Source: Nocardioides sp. YR527
Lineage (GTDB): Bacteria > Actinomycetota > Actinomycetes > Propionibacteriales > Nocardioidaceae
Length of the DNA: 64,000 nt
Direction of reading: 5' to 3'
NCBI RefSeq assembly: GCF_900101045.1
Contig: NZ_FNFN01000003.1
Location: 744,001-808,000 of the forward strand
The notes under the pieces: generated by a model
What the model saw: the letters and a program-made list of their open reading frames with translations, nothing else
Database searches by the model: none
What the model was told of the DNA's origin: nothing
Position numbers and translations under genes: made by a program
Shown: positions 7,953-16,504 of the stretch, piece by piece
Layout of the letters: each line of letters begins with the position of its first letter
Numbering within the stretch: the first letter of the stretch is position 1

Positions 7953-8778
7953 GCTGCGAGCCACCGTCCACCGGGATGTTGGTTCCGGTGATGTAGCGAG
8001 CGCTGTCGGAGAGCAGGAAGTAGAGGGCGCTGAAGACCTCGATCGGGGCGCCCAGGCGGCGCAGCGGGACGGTGCTGAGCGCGCGGTCGAGCGCTACCGG
8101 GTCCTCCTGGACCCACCGGGTCATCTCGGTGTCGATGAAGCCGGGAGCGATCGAGTTGACCCGGATGTTGTCCGGGCCGAGCTCGACGGACATGCAGGTG
8201 GTCAGGTGCTTCACCGCGGCCTTGGAGGAGTTGTACGTCGCCCGGGTGACCCGAGCACGCACAGCCGCGACCGAGCCCATGTTGACGATCACGCCGCCGC
8301 CGACGGTGCGGAAGTGACGGGCGGCGGTCTGGCCGCCGTAGACGACTCCGTTGAGGTTGACCCCGTAGGTCAGGGCGAGCTGATCGGGGGAGATGTCGGT
8401 GAACTCGGCCTGCGGGAAGACCCCGGCGTTGTTGACCCACATGTCCAGCCGGCCGAACTCGTCGAGCGCCGTGGCCGCCATCGCGTCGTGAGCGGCGGGG
8501 TCGGTCACGTCGGCGCCGATCCCGACGACGCGGCCCGCGTCGGGGACCCCCGACAGGTTGGCATTGATCTTGTCCGCGACCGCAGCCATCGCGTCGCCGT
8601 CGAGATCGCCGCCGACGGCGTTCACACCGCGACGGGCGAGCTCCTCGACGAAGAGAGCGCCCATCCCTCGGCCTGCCCCGGTGACGACGACGGTACGTCC
8701 GCTGAGCTCGGGGTTGAGGGCCGGCAGCGGGGAGAAGTCGACGCGGCCGGGATTCGAGGTGGCACGTTCGTCAGTCAT
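7945..8778 (-). CDS. Short-chain dehydrogenase/reductase
   Basis: 277 residues of classical SDR. TGAGRGMG binds the cofactor, DLDG at the end of beta-2 suggests NAD(H) preference, NNAG is structural, and the catalytic Ser (MGS) and Tyr-x-x-x-Lys (YNSSK) are present. The C-terminal ITGTNIPVDGGS is usual. It carries about 20 extra residues before the fold. It overlaps genes on both sides by 4-8 bp, so it is translated as part of the operon. It probably oxidises a secondary alcohol in an unknown pathway. Confidence 0.85.
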   Translation of the reverse strand: MTDERATSNPGRVDFSPLPALNPELSGRTVVVTGAGRGMGALFVEELARRGVNAVGGDLDGDAMAAVADKINANLSGVPDAGRVVGIGADVTDPAAHDAMAATALDEFGRLDMWVNNAGVFPQAEFTDISPDQLALTYGVNLNGVVYGGQTAARHFRTVGGGVIVNMGSVAAVRARVTRATYNSSKAAVKHLTTCMSVELGPDNIRVNSIAPGFIDTEMTRWVQEDPVALDRALSTVPLRRLGAPIEVFSALYFLLSDSARYITGTNIPVDGGSQHV

Positions 8779-9212
8779 GGGTGGAGCTCCTTCTTGAGTG
8801 GGTCCGGCTGTCCGTCGCGGACGACCAGACGGTGGTGAAGCCGCAGCTCCGGCAGCCGCCGGAACTGATCGGTGATGGTGGTGATGCGCTCGATGCGCGC
8901 TCCACCGGTGGTGAGGTCGTGGGTGGTGACGATGAGGAGGTTCGCTCGTACGAGGACCGTGTCGCCGGTGACCTCGTCGAGCGCCACGTTCGTCACGATG
9001 TGATGCAGATGCGGGTTGCCTCGGTGCACCGTCCGAGCGAACTCCTCCAGGGCCGACGTACCGACGACCGGATCGGGGTAGGTGGGGGAGTCGAAGACGC
9101 CGTCCGTGGTGAACATCGCGGCCCAGTCGGCGGCCTCGCCCCGGTCGATGGCCAGGGACTGCCGTCCGTAGAAGTGCTGGACCTCGACGAAGGCCTCGAG
9201 CTCGGGACTCAT
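8775..9212 (-). CDS. NTF2-like (SnoaL-type) protein
   Basis: 145 residues. Pattern: FVEVQHFYGRQSLAIDRGEAADWAAMFTTDGVF, then PHLHHIVTNVALDE and strands ending in RLHHRLVVRDG. This resembles bile acid or polyketide NTF2-type dehydratases and isomerases, with conserved His and Asp in the pocket. The ATG at 9212 shares one base with the preceding SDR stop (TGATG). It differs clearly from the operon's other NTF2-like protein and may act on another intermediate or form a heteromer with it. Confidence 0.75.
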   Translation of the reverse strand: MSPELEAFVEVQHFYGRQSLAIDRGEAADWAAMFTTDGVFDSPTYPDPVVGTSALEEFARTVHRGNPHLHHIVTNVALDEVTGDTVLVRANLLIVTTHDLTTGGARIERITTITDQFRRLPELRLHHRLVVRDGQPDPLKKELHP

Positions 9213-10003
9213 CACTCGGCCTCCAGGTCGGCGAGGATCCGGTGGTAGAGCCCGCCGGAGGTCAGCCCGCCGTCGGCGACCAGCTCGGCTCCGTTGACGT
9301 AGGACGACGCATCGGAGAGCAGGAAGCACACCACGGCGGCGATCTCGTCCGGTGATGCGAGCCGCCCCTCCGGCACGGCCCGCAGGCTCGCGTCCACGAA
9401 GCTGCTGTCGGGTGCCTGATGCAGCAGCGGAGTGCCGGTCAGCCCGGGGTGGACCGAGTTGACCCGCACCTTACGGTCCGCGTACTCCAGGGCGCCGACC
9501 TTCGACAGCCCCCGCACACCCCACTTGCTGGTGCCGTACGTCGCGGAGAAGTAGCCGACCAGCCCGGCGATGGAGGAGACGTTGACGACCGAGGCGCCGT
9601 TCGCGCTGGTCAGGGCCGGAGCGAGGAACTTCATCCCGTAGAAGACGCTGGACAGGTTGATCGCCATCACCTGGTTCCACTGCTCGACGCTGGTCTCGTC
9701 GATGCCGAGGCGCAGGCTCACGCCGGCGTTGTTCACCAGGCCGTGCAGGGGGCCTTCCCGCTCGACCTCCTGCGCGACCCGGGCCCACGACTCCGGGGCG
9801 GCGACGTCGAGGGAGACCGCCCGCGCCGAGCCGCCGGCCGCCGAGACCTCCTGTGCCAGGCCTCGAGCGCCGTCCTCGTCCAGGTCGGCGACCCACACGT
9901 GTGCGCCGCGTCCCGCCAGCGCGAGGGTGTAGGCGCGGCCCAGTCCGCCGGCGGCACCGGTGATGAAGACGGACCTGCCGTCGAAGTCGCGGGTCTCGGT
10001 CAC
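9212..10003 (-). CDS. Short-chain dehydrogenase/reductase
   Basis: 263 residues. The cofactor loop is TGAAGGLG, VADLDE ends beta-2 (NAD-type), NNAG is present, and the catalytic residues are in NVSSIAG and YGTSK. The PGLTGTPL substrate loop and the C-terminal YVNGAELVADGG are classical. It resembles 3-alpha/20-beta-hydroxysteroid or cyclohexanol-type dehydrogenases. It overlaps the MFS gene by 4 bp upstream and the NTF2 gene downstream. It is the second SDR in the operon, so two alcohol/ketone steps are implied. Confidence 0.85.
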   Translation of the reverse strand: MTETRDFDGRSVFITGAAGGLGRAYTLALAGRGAHVWVADLDEDGARGLAQEVSAAGGSARAVSLDVAAPESWARVAQEVEREGPLHGLVNNAGVSLRLGIDETSVEQWNQVMAINLSSVFYGMKFLAPALTSANGASVVNVSSIAGLVGYFSATYGTSKWGVRGLSKVGALEYADRKVRVNSVHPGLTGTPLLHQAPDSSFVDASLRAVPEGRLASPDEIAAVVCFLLSDASSYVNGAELVADGGLTSGGLYHRILADLEAE

Positions 10004-11319
10004 AGCTCGAGCTCCTTGCCGCGGGTCTCGGGGAGGAAGAACGTGGCGACGAACGACAGCACGGCGGTGAACAGCAGGAAGCCGGCCGGCGCGAGGTTGT
10101 TGCCGGTCAGGCTGATCAGGAGCGTCGCGATGAAGGGAGCCGTCCCGCCCAGGGTCATGTTGGTGAAGTTGTTGGCCAGCGCGATGCCGCTGTAGCGGTA
10201 GCGGGCGCGGAAGATCTCGGCGTACGTCGAGAACGAGACGCCGTTGTTGCAGCCGATCACGAAGGCGAGGGTCGCCTGGGCCGCGATCGCGGCCCCCACC
10301 GAACCGTCACGCATCAGCAGGAAGGCAGGGATCGTCAGGACGACCACCAGGCCGGAGCTGGTGAAGAAGACCGGTCGTCGTCCGAACCTGTCGCCGAGGT
10401 AGCCGGCGATCGGCAGGCTGATGACGGCGGCGACCATCGCGATGCACGTGGAGGTGAAGGCGACGTCCGCGGAGTGGCCGCCTTCGGTCTGCAGGTAGCT
10501 GGCCGCGTAGACGGAGCAGATGTAGTAGCCGCCGACGATGAGCGCGCCGAGCCCGACCACGAGGAGGACCTGGCGCCAGGCGTGCCGGAGCACGTCGGTG
10601 ATGGGGTACGCCGACTGCTCGATGTCCTCGGACTCCTGGACGGCTTCGAACTGGTCGGTCTCGTGGAGCTGGCTGCGGATGTAGAGGCCGACCAAGCCGA
10701 TCACCAGGCTGATCAGGAACGGCACGCGCCAGGCCCACTGGCTGATCGTGTCCTCGCTGAAGGCCGTGTTGACGCCGAGGGCGACGAGCGCGGCCAGCAG
10801 GGATCCCAGATAGGTGCCGGTGTTCACGAACGAGGTCTGGAAGGCGCGGTGCCTGGCCGGGGCGTTCTCCGCGACGAACGCGTTGGCGCCGCTGAGCTCG
10901 CCGCCCGCCGCGAAGCCCTGCAGGCAGCGGCACAGGACCAGGACCGCCGTCGCCCAGACGCCCAGCGTGGCGTACGTCGGCAGGATCCCGATCCCGGCGG
11001 TGGCGATCGCCATCAGCAGGATCGTGTAGGTCAGGGAGCGCTTGCGGCCGTACTTGTCACCGATGTGCCCGAAGAAGATCCCGCCGGGGACGCGCAGGAA
11101 GAACGCGACCGCGAAGGCGGCGAACGTGTTCAGCAGCGCGGTGGTGGGGTCGCTCTCGATGAAGAAGTGGCTGGCGATCATCGTCGCCATGTAGCCGTAG
11201 ATCGCGAAGTCGTAGTACTCGACCACGGTGCCGAGCACGGCCGCCCGGATCACCTTGGCGGTGGACTGGGTGGGACGGCTGGTCTCGGTCGGACTGCCTG
11301 CGGTGACGGAAGGACTCAT
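10000..11319 (-). CDS. MFS transporter, metabolite:H+ symporter type
   Basis: 439 residues with 12 predicted membrane helices. The conserved GDKYGRKRSL loop after helix 2 and GYLGDRFGRRPVF after helix 8 place it in the metabolite:H+ symporter group (organic acids, shikimate, alpha-ketoglutarate, betaine-like). The ATG at 11319 is preceded by GAGAGG at good spacing, so the upstream TTG (11340) was not chosen. It is the first gene of the 11.3-6.0 kb operon and probably imports the carboxylic acid that the SDR, FAD and NTF2 proteins metabolise. Confidence 0.85.
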   Translation of the reverse strand: MSPSVTAGSPTETSRPTQSTAKVIRAAVLGTVVEYYDFAIYGYMATMIASHFFIESDPTTALLNTFAAFAVAFFLRVPGGIFFGHIGDKYGRKRSLTYTILLMAIATAGIGILPTYATLGVWATAVLVLCRCLQGFAAGGELSGANAFVAENAPARHRAFQTSFVNTGTYLGSLLAALVALGVNTAFSEDTISQWAWRVPFLISLVIGLVGLYIRSQLHETDQFEAVQESEDIEQSAYPITDVLRHAWRQVLLVVGLGALIVGGYYICSVYAASYLQTEGGHSADVAFTSTCIAMVAAVISLPIAGYLGDRFGRRPVFFTSSGLVVVLTIPAFLLMRDGSVGAAIAAQATLAFVIGCNNGVSFSTYAEIFRARYRYSGIALANNFTNMTLGGTAPFIATLLISLTGNNLAPAGFLLFTAVLSFVATFFLPETRGKELEL

Positions 11320-11334
11320 TACTGCCTCTCGGAC

Positions 11335-11360
11335 GTTCAAATAACGAACGAAGCGTTCAA
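11335..11360. promoter_or_regulatory. Candidate IclR operator before the MFS operon
   Basis: GTTCAAATAACGAAC (11335-11349) is a GTTC/GAAC palindrome matching the box before iclR at 5199. A second CGTTCAA follows 20 bp after the first (11354-11360). The element lies 16-41 bp before the MFS ATG, in the 210-bp gap shared with the second iclR gene. The rest of that gap shows no gene. Confidence 0.45.
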
Positions 11361-11529
11361 TTATGCGTCACCATAACCACCAATGTGTGATGGGCGCAAC
11401 ACCTGCCGGCGGATCGGTGGCCGCGCTCGGCGCCGTGGCCGGTGGCGATGGTTGTGCGTGGAGACGTGCTCTAGTCTGCGGCTGGGGGCTGCTGCGTCCC
11501 CGTCGGCGACCCGGATCGGGAGGATGATG

Positions 11530-12204
11530 ATGGCCACGCTTCAAGGCTTGGATCGTGGGCTGGCGGCGCTGGCCTTCGTCTCCCAGAACCCGGCCGGCGT
11601 CACGGTGGCCGACGTCGCCGCTCACCTCGGCGTCGACCGCGCGATCGCCTATCGCGTCGTCGCCACGCTGGAGGCGCGTGCCCTCGTCACGCAGGGGAGC
11701 AACAAGCGCCTGCGCCTCGGCGCCGGCGTGGTCGCGCTGGCGGGTCGCTTCTCGGCCCAGCTGATCCAGGCGGCCGAGCCTTCGCTGCAGGATCTCGCCG
11801 ACGCGGTCGGCGCCCCGGCGTTCCTGACCCTCGCGCACGGCGAGGACGAGTGCGTCCCGGTGCTCGAGGCCGACCCGAAGGTCGGCCAGGGGCCGGTGCG
11901 CGTCGGCTATCGGATCGGGCTGCGCTACCCGCTGGACAAGGGTGCGAGCGGGATCGCGATCCTCGCGCTCGCCGGGCCGCAGCCGGACGACTCCGCGGCG
12001 GTTCGGGAGGCGCGCGAGCTCGGCTACAGCCACACCGCGGGCGAGCTGCAGCGCGGCGCGGTCGGGATCGCCGTCGGCTTCGAGGCTCCCGGGTCGCTGC
12101 GGGCGTCCGTCGGCATCGTCACGATGGACGACATCGACCCGACCGAGGTCGGACCGCTGGTGGGCGCCGCCGCTCGGCGCCTTGCCGAGCTCGGCCTGGG
12201 CTGA
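11530..12204 (+). CDS. IclR family transcriptional regulator
   Basis: 224 residues. The winged helix (VTVADVAAHLGVDRAIAYRV) is followed by the IclR effector domain with DKGASGIAILAL. Three ATGs lie in tandem (11524, 11527, 11530); GGGAGG at 11518-11523 fits 11530 best. It is divergent from the MFS operon and directly upstream of hmgA in the same direction, so it is probably the regulator of the homogentisate operon. It is related to the IclR protein at 5238 (shared GSGGIAIL/GASGIAIL and EVREARxLGY). The ligand may be homogentisate. Confidence 0.88.
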   Translation: MATLQGLDRGLAALAFVSQNPAGVTVADVAAHLGVDRAIAYRVVATLEARALVTQGSNKRLRLGAGVVALAGRFSAQLIQAAEPSLQDLADAVGAPAFLTLAHGEDECVPVLEADPKVGQGPVRVGYRIGLRYPLDKGASGIAILALAGPQPDDSAAVREARELGYSHTAGELQRGAVGIAVGFEAPGSLRASVGIVTMDDIDPTEVGPLVGAAARRLAELGLG

Positions 12205-12257
12205 GTCGGCCCTCTCTTGACGGCGCACAGGCCGTCGTCCTACTTTTGCGCTTAGAG

Positions 12258-12273
12258 CGCACATAAATGTGCG
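12258..12273. promoter_or_regulatory. Palindrome CGCACAT-AA-ATGTGCG before hmgA
   Basis: Perfect 7-bp arms, with a further half-site GTTCAACGCAC just downstream, 22-37 bp before the hmgA ATG. The position and symmetry fit the operator of the adjacent IclR protein (11530-12204). Confidence 0.5.
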
Positions 12274-12294
12274 TTCAACGCACAAGGAGCACTC

Positions 12295-13476
12295 ATGCCG
12301 TACTACCACTCCGCCGGCGCCGTTCCCCCGAAGCGGCACACCCAGCACCGCGACGAGGCCGGGAACCTCTACTTCGAGGAGCTCATGGGGGAGGAAGGCT
12401 TCTCCTCGGACTCCTCGTTGCTGTACCACCGGTACATCCCCTCAGCCGTGAGTGAGTACCGCGCGTGGGAGCTGAGCGACCAGTCCCTCGTGCCCAACCA
12501 CCCACTGATCCCGCGGCACCTGTCGACGCACAAGGTCTTCGCGGAGGGTGCGACCGGCATCGACGCCGTGACGGGTCGTCGGCTGCTGCTCGGCAACGAT
12601 GACGTACGGCTGTCCTACGTCGTCGCCGACGCGGTGAGCCCCTACTACCGCAACGCGCTCGGCGACGAGTGCCTCTACGTCGAGGACGGCGCCGGACGGG
12701 TGGAGACCGTGTTCGGCGACCTCGAGGTGGGGGACGGCGACTACGTGATCATCCCGCGCGCGACGACGTACCGGGTCGTTCCCGACGGTGTGCTGCGCAT
12801 CTACGCGATCGAGGCCAACTCCCACATCGGGCCGGCCCGGAACTACCTGTCGAAGCACGGTCAGCTGCTCGAGCACGCCCCCTACTGCGAACGCGACCTC
12901 CGGCTGCCCGAGGGACCGAAGGTGGTCGAGGGCGAGAACGTCGAGGTTCACATCAAACACCGCGGGCCGGACGGGATCGCCGGCAGCATCCACGTGCTGC
13001 CCCACCACCCGTTCGACGTCGTCGGGTGGGACGGGTGCCTCTACCCCTACGTCTTCAACATCAGGGACTTCGAGCCGATCACCGGCCGGATCCACCAGCC
13101 GCCGCCGGTGCACCAGGTCTTCGAGGGCAACAACTTCGTGATCTGCAACTTCGTGCCGCGCAAGGTCGACTACCACCCGCTCGCGATCCCCGTGCCCTAC
13201 TACCACTCCAACGTCGACTCCGACGAGGTGATGTTCTACTGCGGCGGCGACTACGAGGCGCGCAAGGGATCCGGCATCGGCCAGGGGTCGATCTCGCTGC
13301 ACCCGGGTGGTCACCCGCACGGCCCGCAGCCGGGCGCGTACGAGCGCAGCATCGGCGCGGAGTTCTTCGACGAGCTCGCCGTCATGGTCGACACCTTCCG
13401 GCCGCTGCTGCTCGGCGAGGCCGGCCGCGCGACCGACGACGGACAGTACGCCTACTCCTGGGTGCGCAACCGATGA
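12295..13476 (+). CDS. hmgA: Homogentisate 1,2-dioxygenase
   Basis: 393 residues. It opens homogentisate to maleylacetoacetate using Fe(II), the central ring cleavage of tyrosine/phenylalanine catabolism. The opening PYYHSAGAVPPKRHTQ is typical, and the metal region SLHPGGHPHGPQPG and PVPYYHSNVDSDEVMFY carry the conserved His and Glu residues. AAGGAG precedes the ATG. It overlaps the next gene by 4 bp. No 4-hydroxyphenylpyruvate dioxygenase is in the window, so homogentisate comes from genes elsewhere. Confidence 0.95.
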   Translation: MPYYHSAGAVPPKRHTQHRDEAGNLYFEELMGEEGFSSDSSLLYHRYIPSAVSEYRAWELSDQSLVPNHPLIPRHLSTHKVFAEGATGIDAVTGRRLLLGNDDVRLSYVVADAVSPYYRNALGDECLYVEDGAGRVETVFGDLEVGDGDYVIIPRATTYRVVPDGVLRIYAIEANSHIGPARNYLSKHGQLLEHAPYCERDLRLPEGPKVVEGENVEVHIKHRGPDGIAGSIHVLPHHPFDVVGWDGCLYPYVFNIRDFEPITGRIHQPPPVHQVFEGNNFVICNFVPRKVDYHPLAIPVPYYHSNVDSDEVMFYCGGDYEARKGSGIGQGSISLHPGGHPHGPQPGAYERSIGAEFFDELAVMVDTFRPLLLGEAGRATDDGQYAYSWVRNR

Positions 13477-14309
13477 GAACGCTGGCCGGGCTGCTCGACG
13501 ACGCGGCCGTGTTTCCGCCCGGGAACGCGCCGCTCGAGCAGGCCGTCGACGCTCACGTACGTCACCTGCGGTCGGTCCATGCCGGCCTGGTCGGGCCGCT
13601 CGTCCTGGCCGCCAAGGACCTGGGTGCGCTCGAGGTCGTCCTGGGAGATCGGCCCGGGCACTCCGTCGACCTCACCCTGACGGTTCCGCTGCCGGGGCTC
13701 GTCGCGGCGGTCGCCACGGCACGAGCCGTCCGGTCCGTCCGCCTCTTCGGACTCGAGGTGGCGCTTCCCGACGGGGTCACCGCCGCTGAGGCCCTGGCGG
13801 CGCTCGACGCCGCCGACCTCGACGCCGACCTGACCACCTATGTCGAGGTGCCCCGGGACGGTCGCCGCGCCGACCTGCTCGCGTCGCTGGCACGCACGAG
13901 CTATCGCGCGAAGCTGCGCACCGGCGGCGTCCGGGCGGACCTCTACCCGGACGAGACGGAGCTGGCCGCAGCGGTCAGGTCAGCGGTCTCCCTCGGGGTG
14001 CCGTTCAAGGCCACCGCCGGCCTGCACCACGCCGTGCGCAACACGGATCCCGCGACGGGGTTCGAGCAGCACGGCTTCCTCAACGTCCTGGTGGCGACCG
14101 GGTGCGCGCAGGACGGTGGCGACGACACCGAGGTCGCGAAGCTGCTCGCCGAGCGGGACGGAGGCCGTCTCGCCGAGCAGGTCCGAGCGCTCGAGCCCTC
14201 GGTGCGAGATGCGTTCTGCTCCTTCGGCACCTGCTCCATCGACGAACCCGTCACCGAGCTGGTCGACCTCGGCCTGCTCGACCCCCGATACAAGAAGGAT
14301 CTCGCGTGA
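13473..14309 (+). CDS. Conserved unknown protein of the homogentisate operon
   Basis: 278 residues with no family that I can name. It is alternating helix/strand in style (LTLTVPLPGLVAAVATARA, LDADLTTYVEVPRD) with the striking motif VPFKATAGLHHAVR and later CSFGTCSIDEPV. It overlaps hmgA (ATGA) and fahA (GTGA), so it is made in step with them. The operon lacks a maleylacetoacetate isomerase, the step between these two enzymes. This protein is a candidate for it or for an accessory role, purely by position. Confidence 0.7.
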   Translation: MRTLAGLLDDAAVFPPGNAPLEQAVDAHVRHLRSVHAGLVGPLVLAAKDLGALEVVLGDRPGHSVDLTLTVPLPGLVAAVATARAVRSVRLFGLEVALPDGVTAAEALAALDAADLDADLTTYVEVPRDGRRADLLASLARTSYRAKLRTGGVRADLYPDETELAAAVRSAVSLGVPFKATAGLHHAVRNTDPATGFEQHGFLNVLVATGCAQDGGDDTEVAKLLAERDGGRLAEQVRALEPSVRDAFCSFGTCSIDEPVTELVDLGLLDPRYKKDLA

Positions 14310-15481
14310 CCACCATCAGCATTCCCGACGGCTCGCTCTTCGGCCTGGCCAACCTTCCCTACGGGGTCTACTCCGTCCCCGGCCAGGACCCACGGGTCGG
14401 CGTCCGTCTGGGCGAGCACGTGGTCGACCTGGCCCTTCTGCTCGGTGACGACGTGTTCGCCGCCGGCAGCCTCAACCCGTTCATGGCGCAGGGCTACGAG
14501 CGCTGGGTCGAGGTGCGCGCGTCGATCACCGAGAGGGTCCAGGGCGACGTGCCCGACGAGGCCGTGCACGACCTGCGGGACGTCACGCTCCACCTCCCCT
14601 TCGAGGTCGCCGACTACGTCGACTTCTACGCCTCCGAGCACCACGCCGCCAACCTCGGTCGACTGTTCCGCCCGCAGGTCGCTGAGCCGTTGATGCCGAA
14701 CTGGAAGCACCTGCCCGTCGGCTATCACGGCAGGTCCTCCTCGATCGTCGTCTCCGGCACCGAGATCGTCCGTCCGTCCGGGCAGCGGAAGGATGCCGCC
14801 GACGAGCTGCCGGTCTTCGGCCCGTCCACCCGGCTCGACATCGAGGCCGAGCTGGGCTTCGTCGTCGGCACCGGGAGCGCGATGGGGTCCAGCATCCCCG
14901 CCGGCGATGCCGAGCGACACATCTTCGGCGTGGTGCTGTTCAACGACTGGTCCGCGCGCGACATCCAGGCCTGGGAGTACGTTCCGCTCGGCCCGAACCT
15001 CGGCAAGTCGTTCGCCTCGACCGTCTCGGCCTGGGTCGTCCCGCTCCTCGCGCTGGAGTCCGCACAGGTCCCGACGCCCGCACAGGAGCCCGCGGTCCTG
15101 CCCTACCTGCAGATGCCGCGTCCCTGGGGGCTGGACATCGAGCTCGAGGTGGTCTGGAACGGGCAGGTCGTGTCCCGGCCGCCGTACGCCGCCATGTACT
15201 GGTCACCCGCGCAGATGCTCGCCCACCAGACCGTCAACGGTGCCCCGAGTCGTACCGGTGACCTGTTCGCCTCCGGGACGATCTCCGGCCCGGACACGGA
15301 CCAGCGCGGAGCGTTCATCGAGCTGACCTGGGGCGGCGCCGAGCCGGTCGAGGTCAACGGCACCCCACGTACGTTCCTGGAGGACGGCGACGAGATCACG
15401 CTTCTCGCCACCGCACCCGGTGCCGACGGCACCCGGATCGGGTTCGGGGAGGCCCGCGGCCGCATCGTGGGCAGGGCCTGA
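14306..15481 (+). CDS. fahA: Fumarylacetoacetase
   Basis: 391 residues from GTG 14306, which overlaps the preceding stop (GTGA). It hydrolyses fumarylacetoacetate to fumarate and acetoacetate. The N-terminal SH3-like domain is followed by the FAH core: DFYASEHHAANLGRLFRP, the metal-binding DIEAELGFVVG, and FNDWSARDIQAWEYVPLGP. The length and the GTISGPD loop fit the two-domain fumarylacetoacetase rather than short FAH hydrolases. It is the last gene of the homogentisate operon and ends 10 bp from the convergent LacI gene. Confidence 0.95.
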   Translation: MTTISIPDGSLFGLANLPYGVYSVPGQDPRVGVRLGEHVVDLALLLGDDVFAAGSLNPFMAQGYERWVEVRASITERVQGDVPDEAVHDLRDVTLHLPFEVADYVDFYASEHHAANLGRLFRPQVAEPLMPNWKHLPVGYHGRSSSIVVSGTEIVRPSGQRKDAADELPVFGPSTRLDIEAELGFVVGTGSAMGSSIPAGDAERHIFGVVLFNDWSARDIQAWEYVPLGPNLGKSFASTVSAWVVPLLALESAQVPTPAQEPAVLPYLQMPRPWGLDIELEVVWNGQVVSRPPYAAMYWSPAQMLAHQTVNGAPSRTGDLFASGTISGPDTDQRGAFIELTWGGAEPVEVNGTPRTFLEDGDEITLLATAPGADGTRIGFGEARGRIVGRA

Positions 15482-15491
15482 CCGAACTCGA

Positions 15492-16490
15492 TCAGGCAGA
15501 CGTACGCCGCACCAGCTCGGGCGCGAAGACGACCCGACGCGGGATGGTGGTGGTGCCGTCGAGCTGGGCGAGGAGGAGCCGGGCGGCCTCCTCGGCCATG
15601 TCTCCTATCGGGTTCTTGACCGTGGTGAGCGGGGGAGTGGTGCGCTCGGCGATGCCGAGGTCGTCGTAGCCGACGACCGCGACGTCGTCCGGGACGCGGC
15701 GGCCGGCTCGCTCGAGGGTGCGGAGCGCACCCGCGGCCATCAGGTCGGAGGCGACCATGAGGCCGTCGATGTCGGGATGCCTGCCCAGCAGGATCTCGCA
15801 GGCGGCCTCGCCGCCGTCCTCGGTGAAGTCGCCCTCGACGACCGCGTCGGCGGCGAGACTGGCAGCGTCCAGGGCGGCCCGCCAGCCGGCCACGCGGTCG
15901 GCGCCCGCACTCATGTCGGCGGGGCCGGTGATGGTGCCGATCCGGCGGCAGCCGCGGTCGATGAGCACCTGGGTGACCTCGCGCGCGCCGGCGAAGTTGT
16001 CGGTGTCGGCGTAGGAGACCCGGTGGGCGCCGGTCCACGGGCGGCCGACGAAGGCCGCCGGCAGACCGAGGTCGGCGACGTGGTCGGCGAGCAGGTCGCT
16101 GCGGTGCGAGGAGACGACGATGGCGCCGTCGATGTGGCCACCGCGCAGGTAGCGCAGCAGCCGTTCCTCCTCATCACCCGGGCGGGCGATCAGCAGCACC
16201 ACCTGCAGGTCGCGCGCCGAGAGGGCCCGGGTGACGATGCGCAGCGTACGGGCGAAGAACGGGTCGGCGAAGACCCGCTCGTCGGCCTCGGGGATGACCA
16301 TGGCGACCGAGTCGGTACGCCGGGTCACCAGCGACCGCGCCGCCGGGTTGGGGGTGTAGCCGAGCGTGCGGACGGCCTCGGCGACGGCCTCCGCGGCCTT
16401 CGCGGAGACGCGAGAGCCGCCGTTGATCGCGCGCGACGCGGTCGCCCGGCTGACACCAGCCATCCGGGCGACCTCGTCGAGCGTGGGCAT
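15492..16490 (-). CDS. cebR: LacI family regulator, CebR-like
   Basis: 332 residues. The N-terminal LacI helix-turn-helix (TLDEVARMAGVSRATASRAING) with hinge NPAARSL is followed by a periplasmic-binding-type sugar domain ending VFAPELVRRTSA. It is the last gene of the ABC-transporter/beta-glucosidase operon, 14 bp after bgl. Two GAGCGCTTCCAC operators precede the operon, matching the TGGGAGCGCTCCCA type bound by CebR, so autoregulated repression by cellobiose-like sugars is likely. The ATG at 16490 is preferred; GTG 16496 is possible. Its last 42 bp are duplicated at 1743. Confidence 0.88.
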   Translation of the reverse strand: MPTLDEVARMAGVSRATASRAINGGSRVSAKAAEAVAEAVRTLGYTPNPAARSLVTRRTDSVAMVIPEADERVFADPFFARTLRIVTRALSARDLQVVLLIARPGDEEERLLRYLRGGHIDGAIVVSSHRSDLLADHVADLGLPAAFVGRPWTGAHRVSYADTDNFAGAREVTQVLIDRGCRRIGTITGPADMSAGADRVAGWRAALDAASLAADAVVEGDFTEDGGEAACEILLGRHPDIDGLMVASDLMAAGALRTLERAGRRVPDDVAVVGYDDLGIAERTTPPLTTVKNPIGDMAEEAARLLLAQLDGTTTIPRRVVFAPELVRRTSA

Positions 16491-16504
16491 GTTCACGACA
16501 GTGC

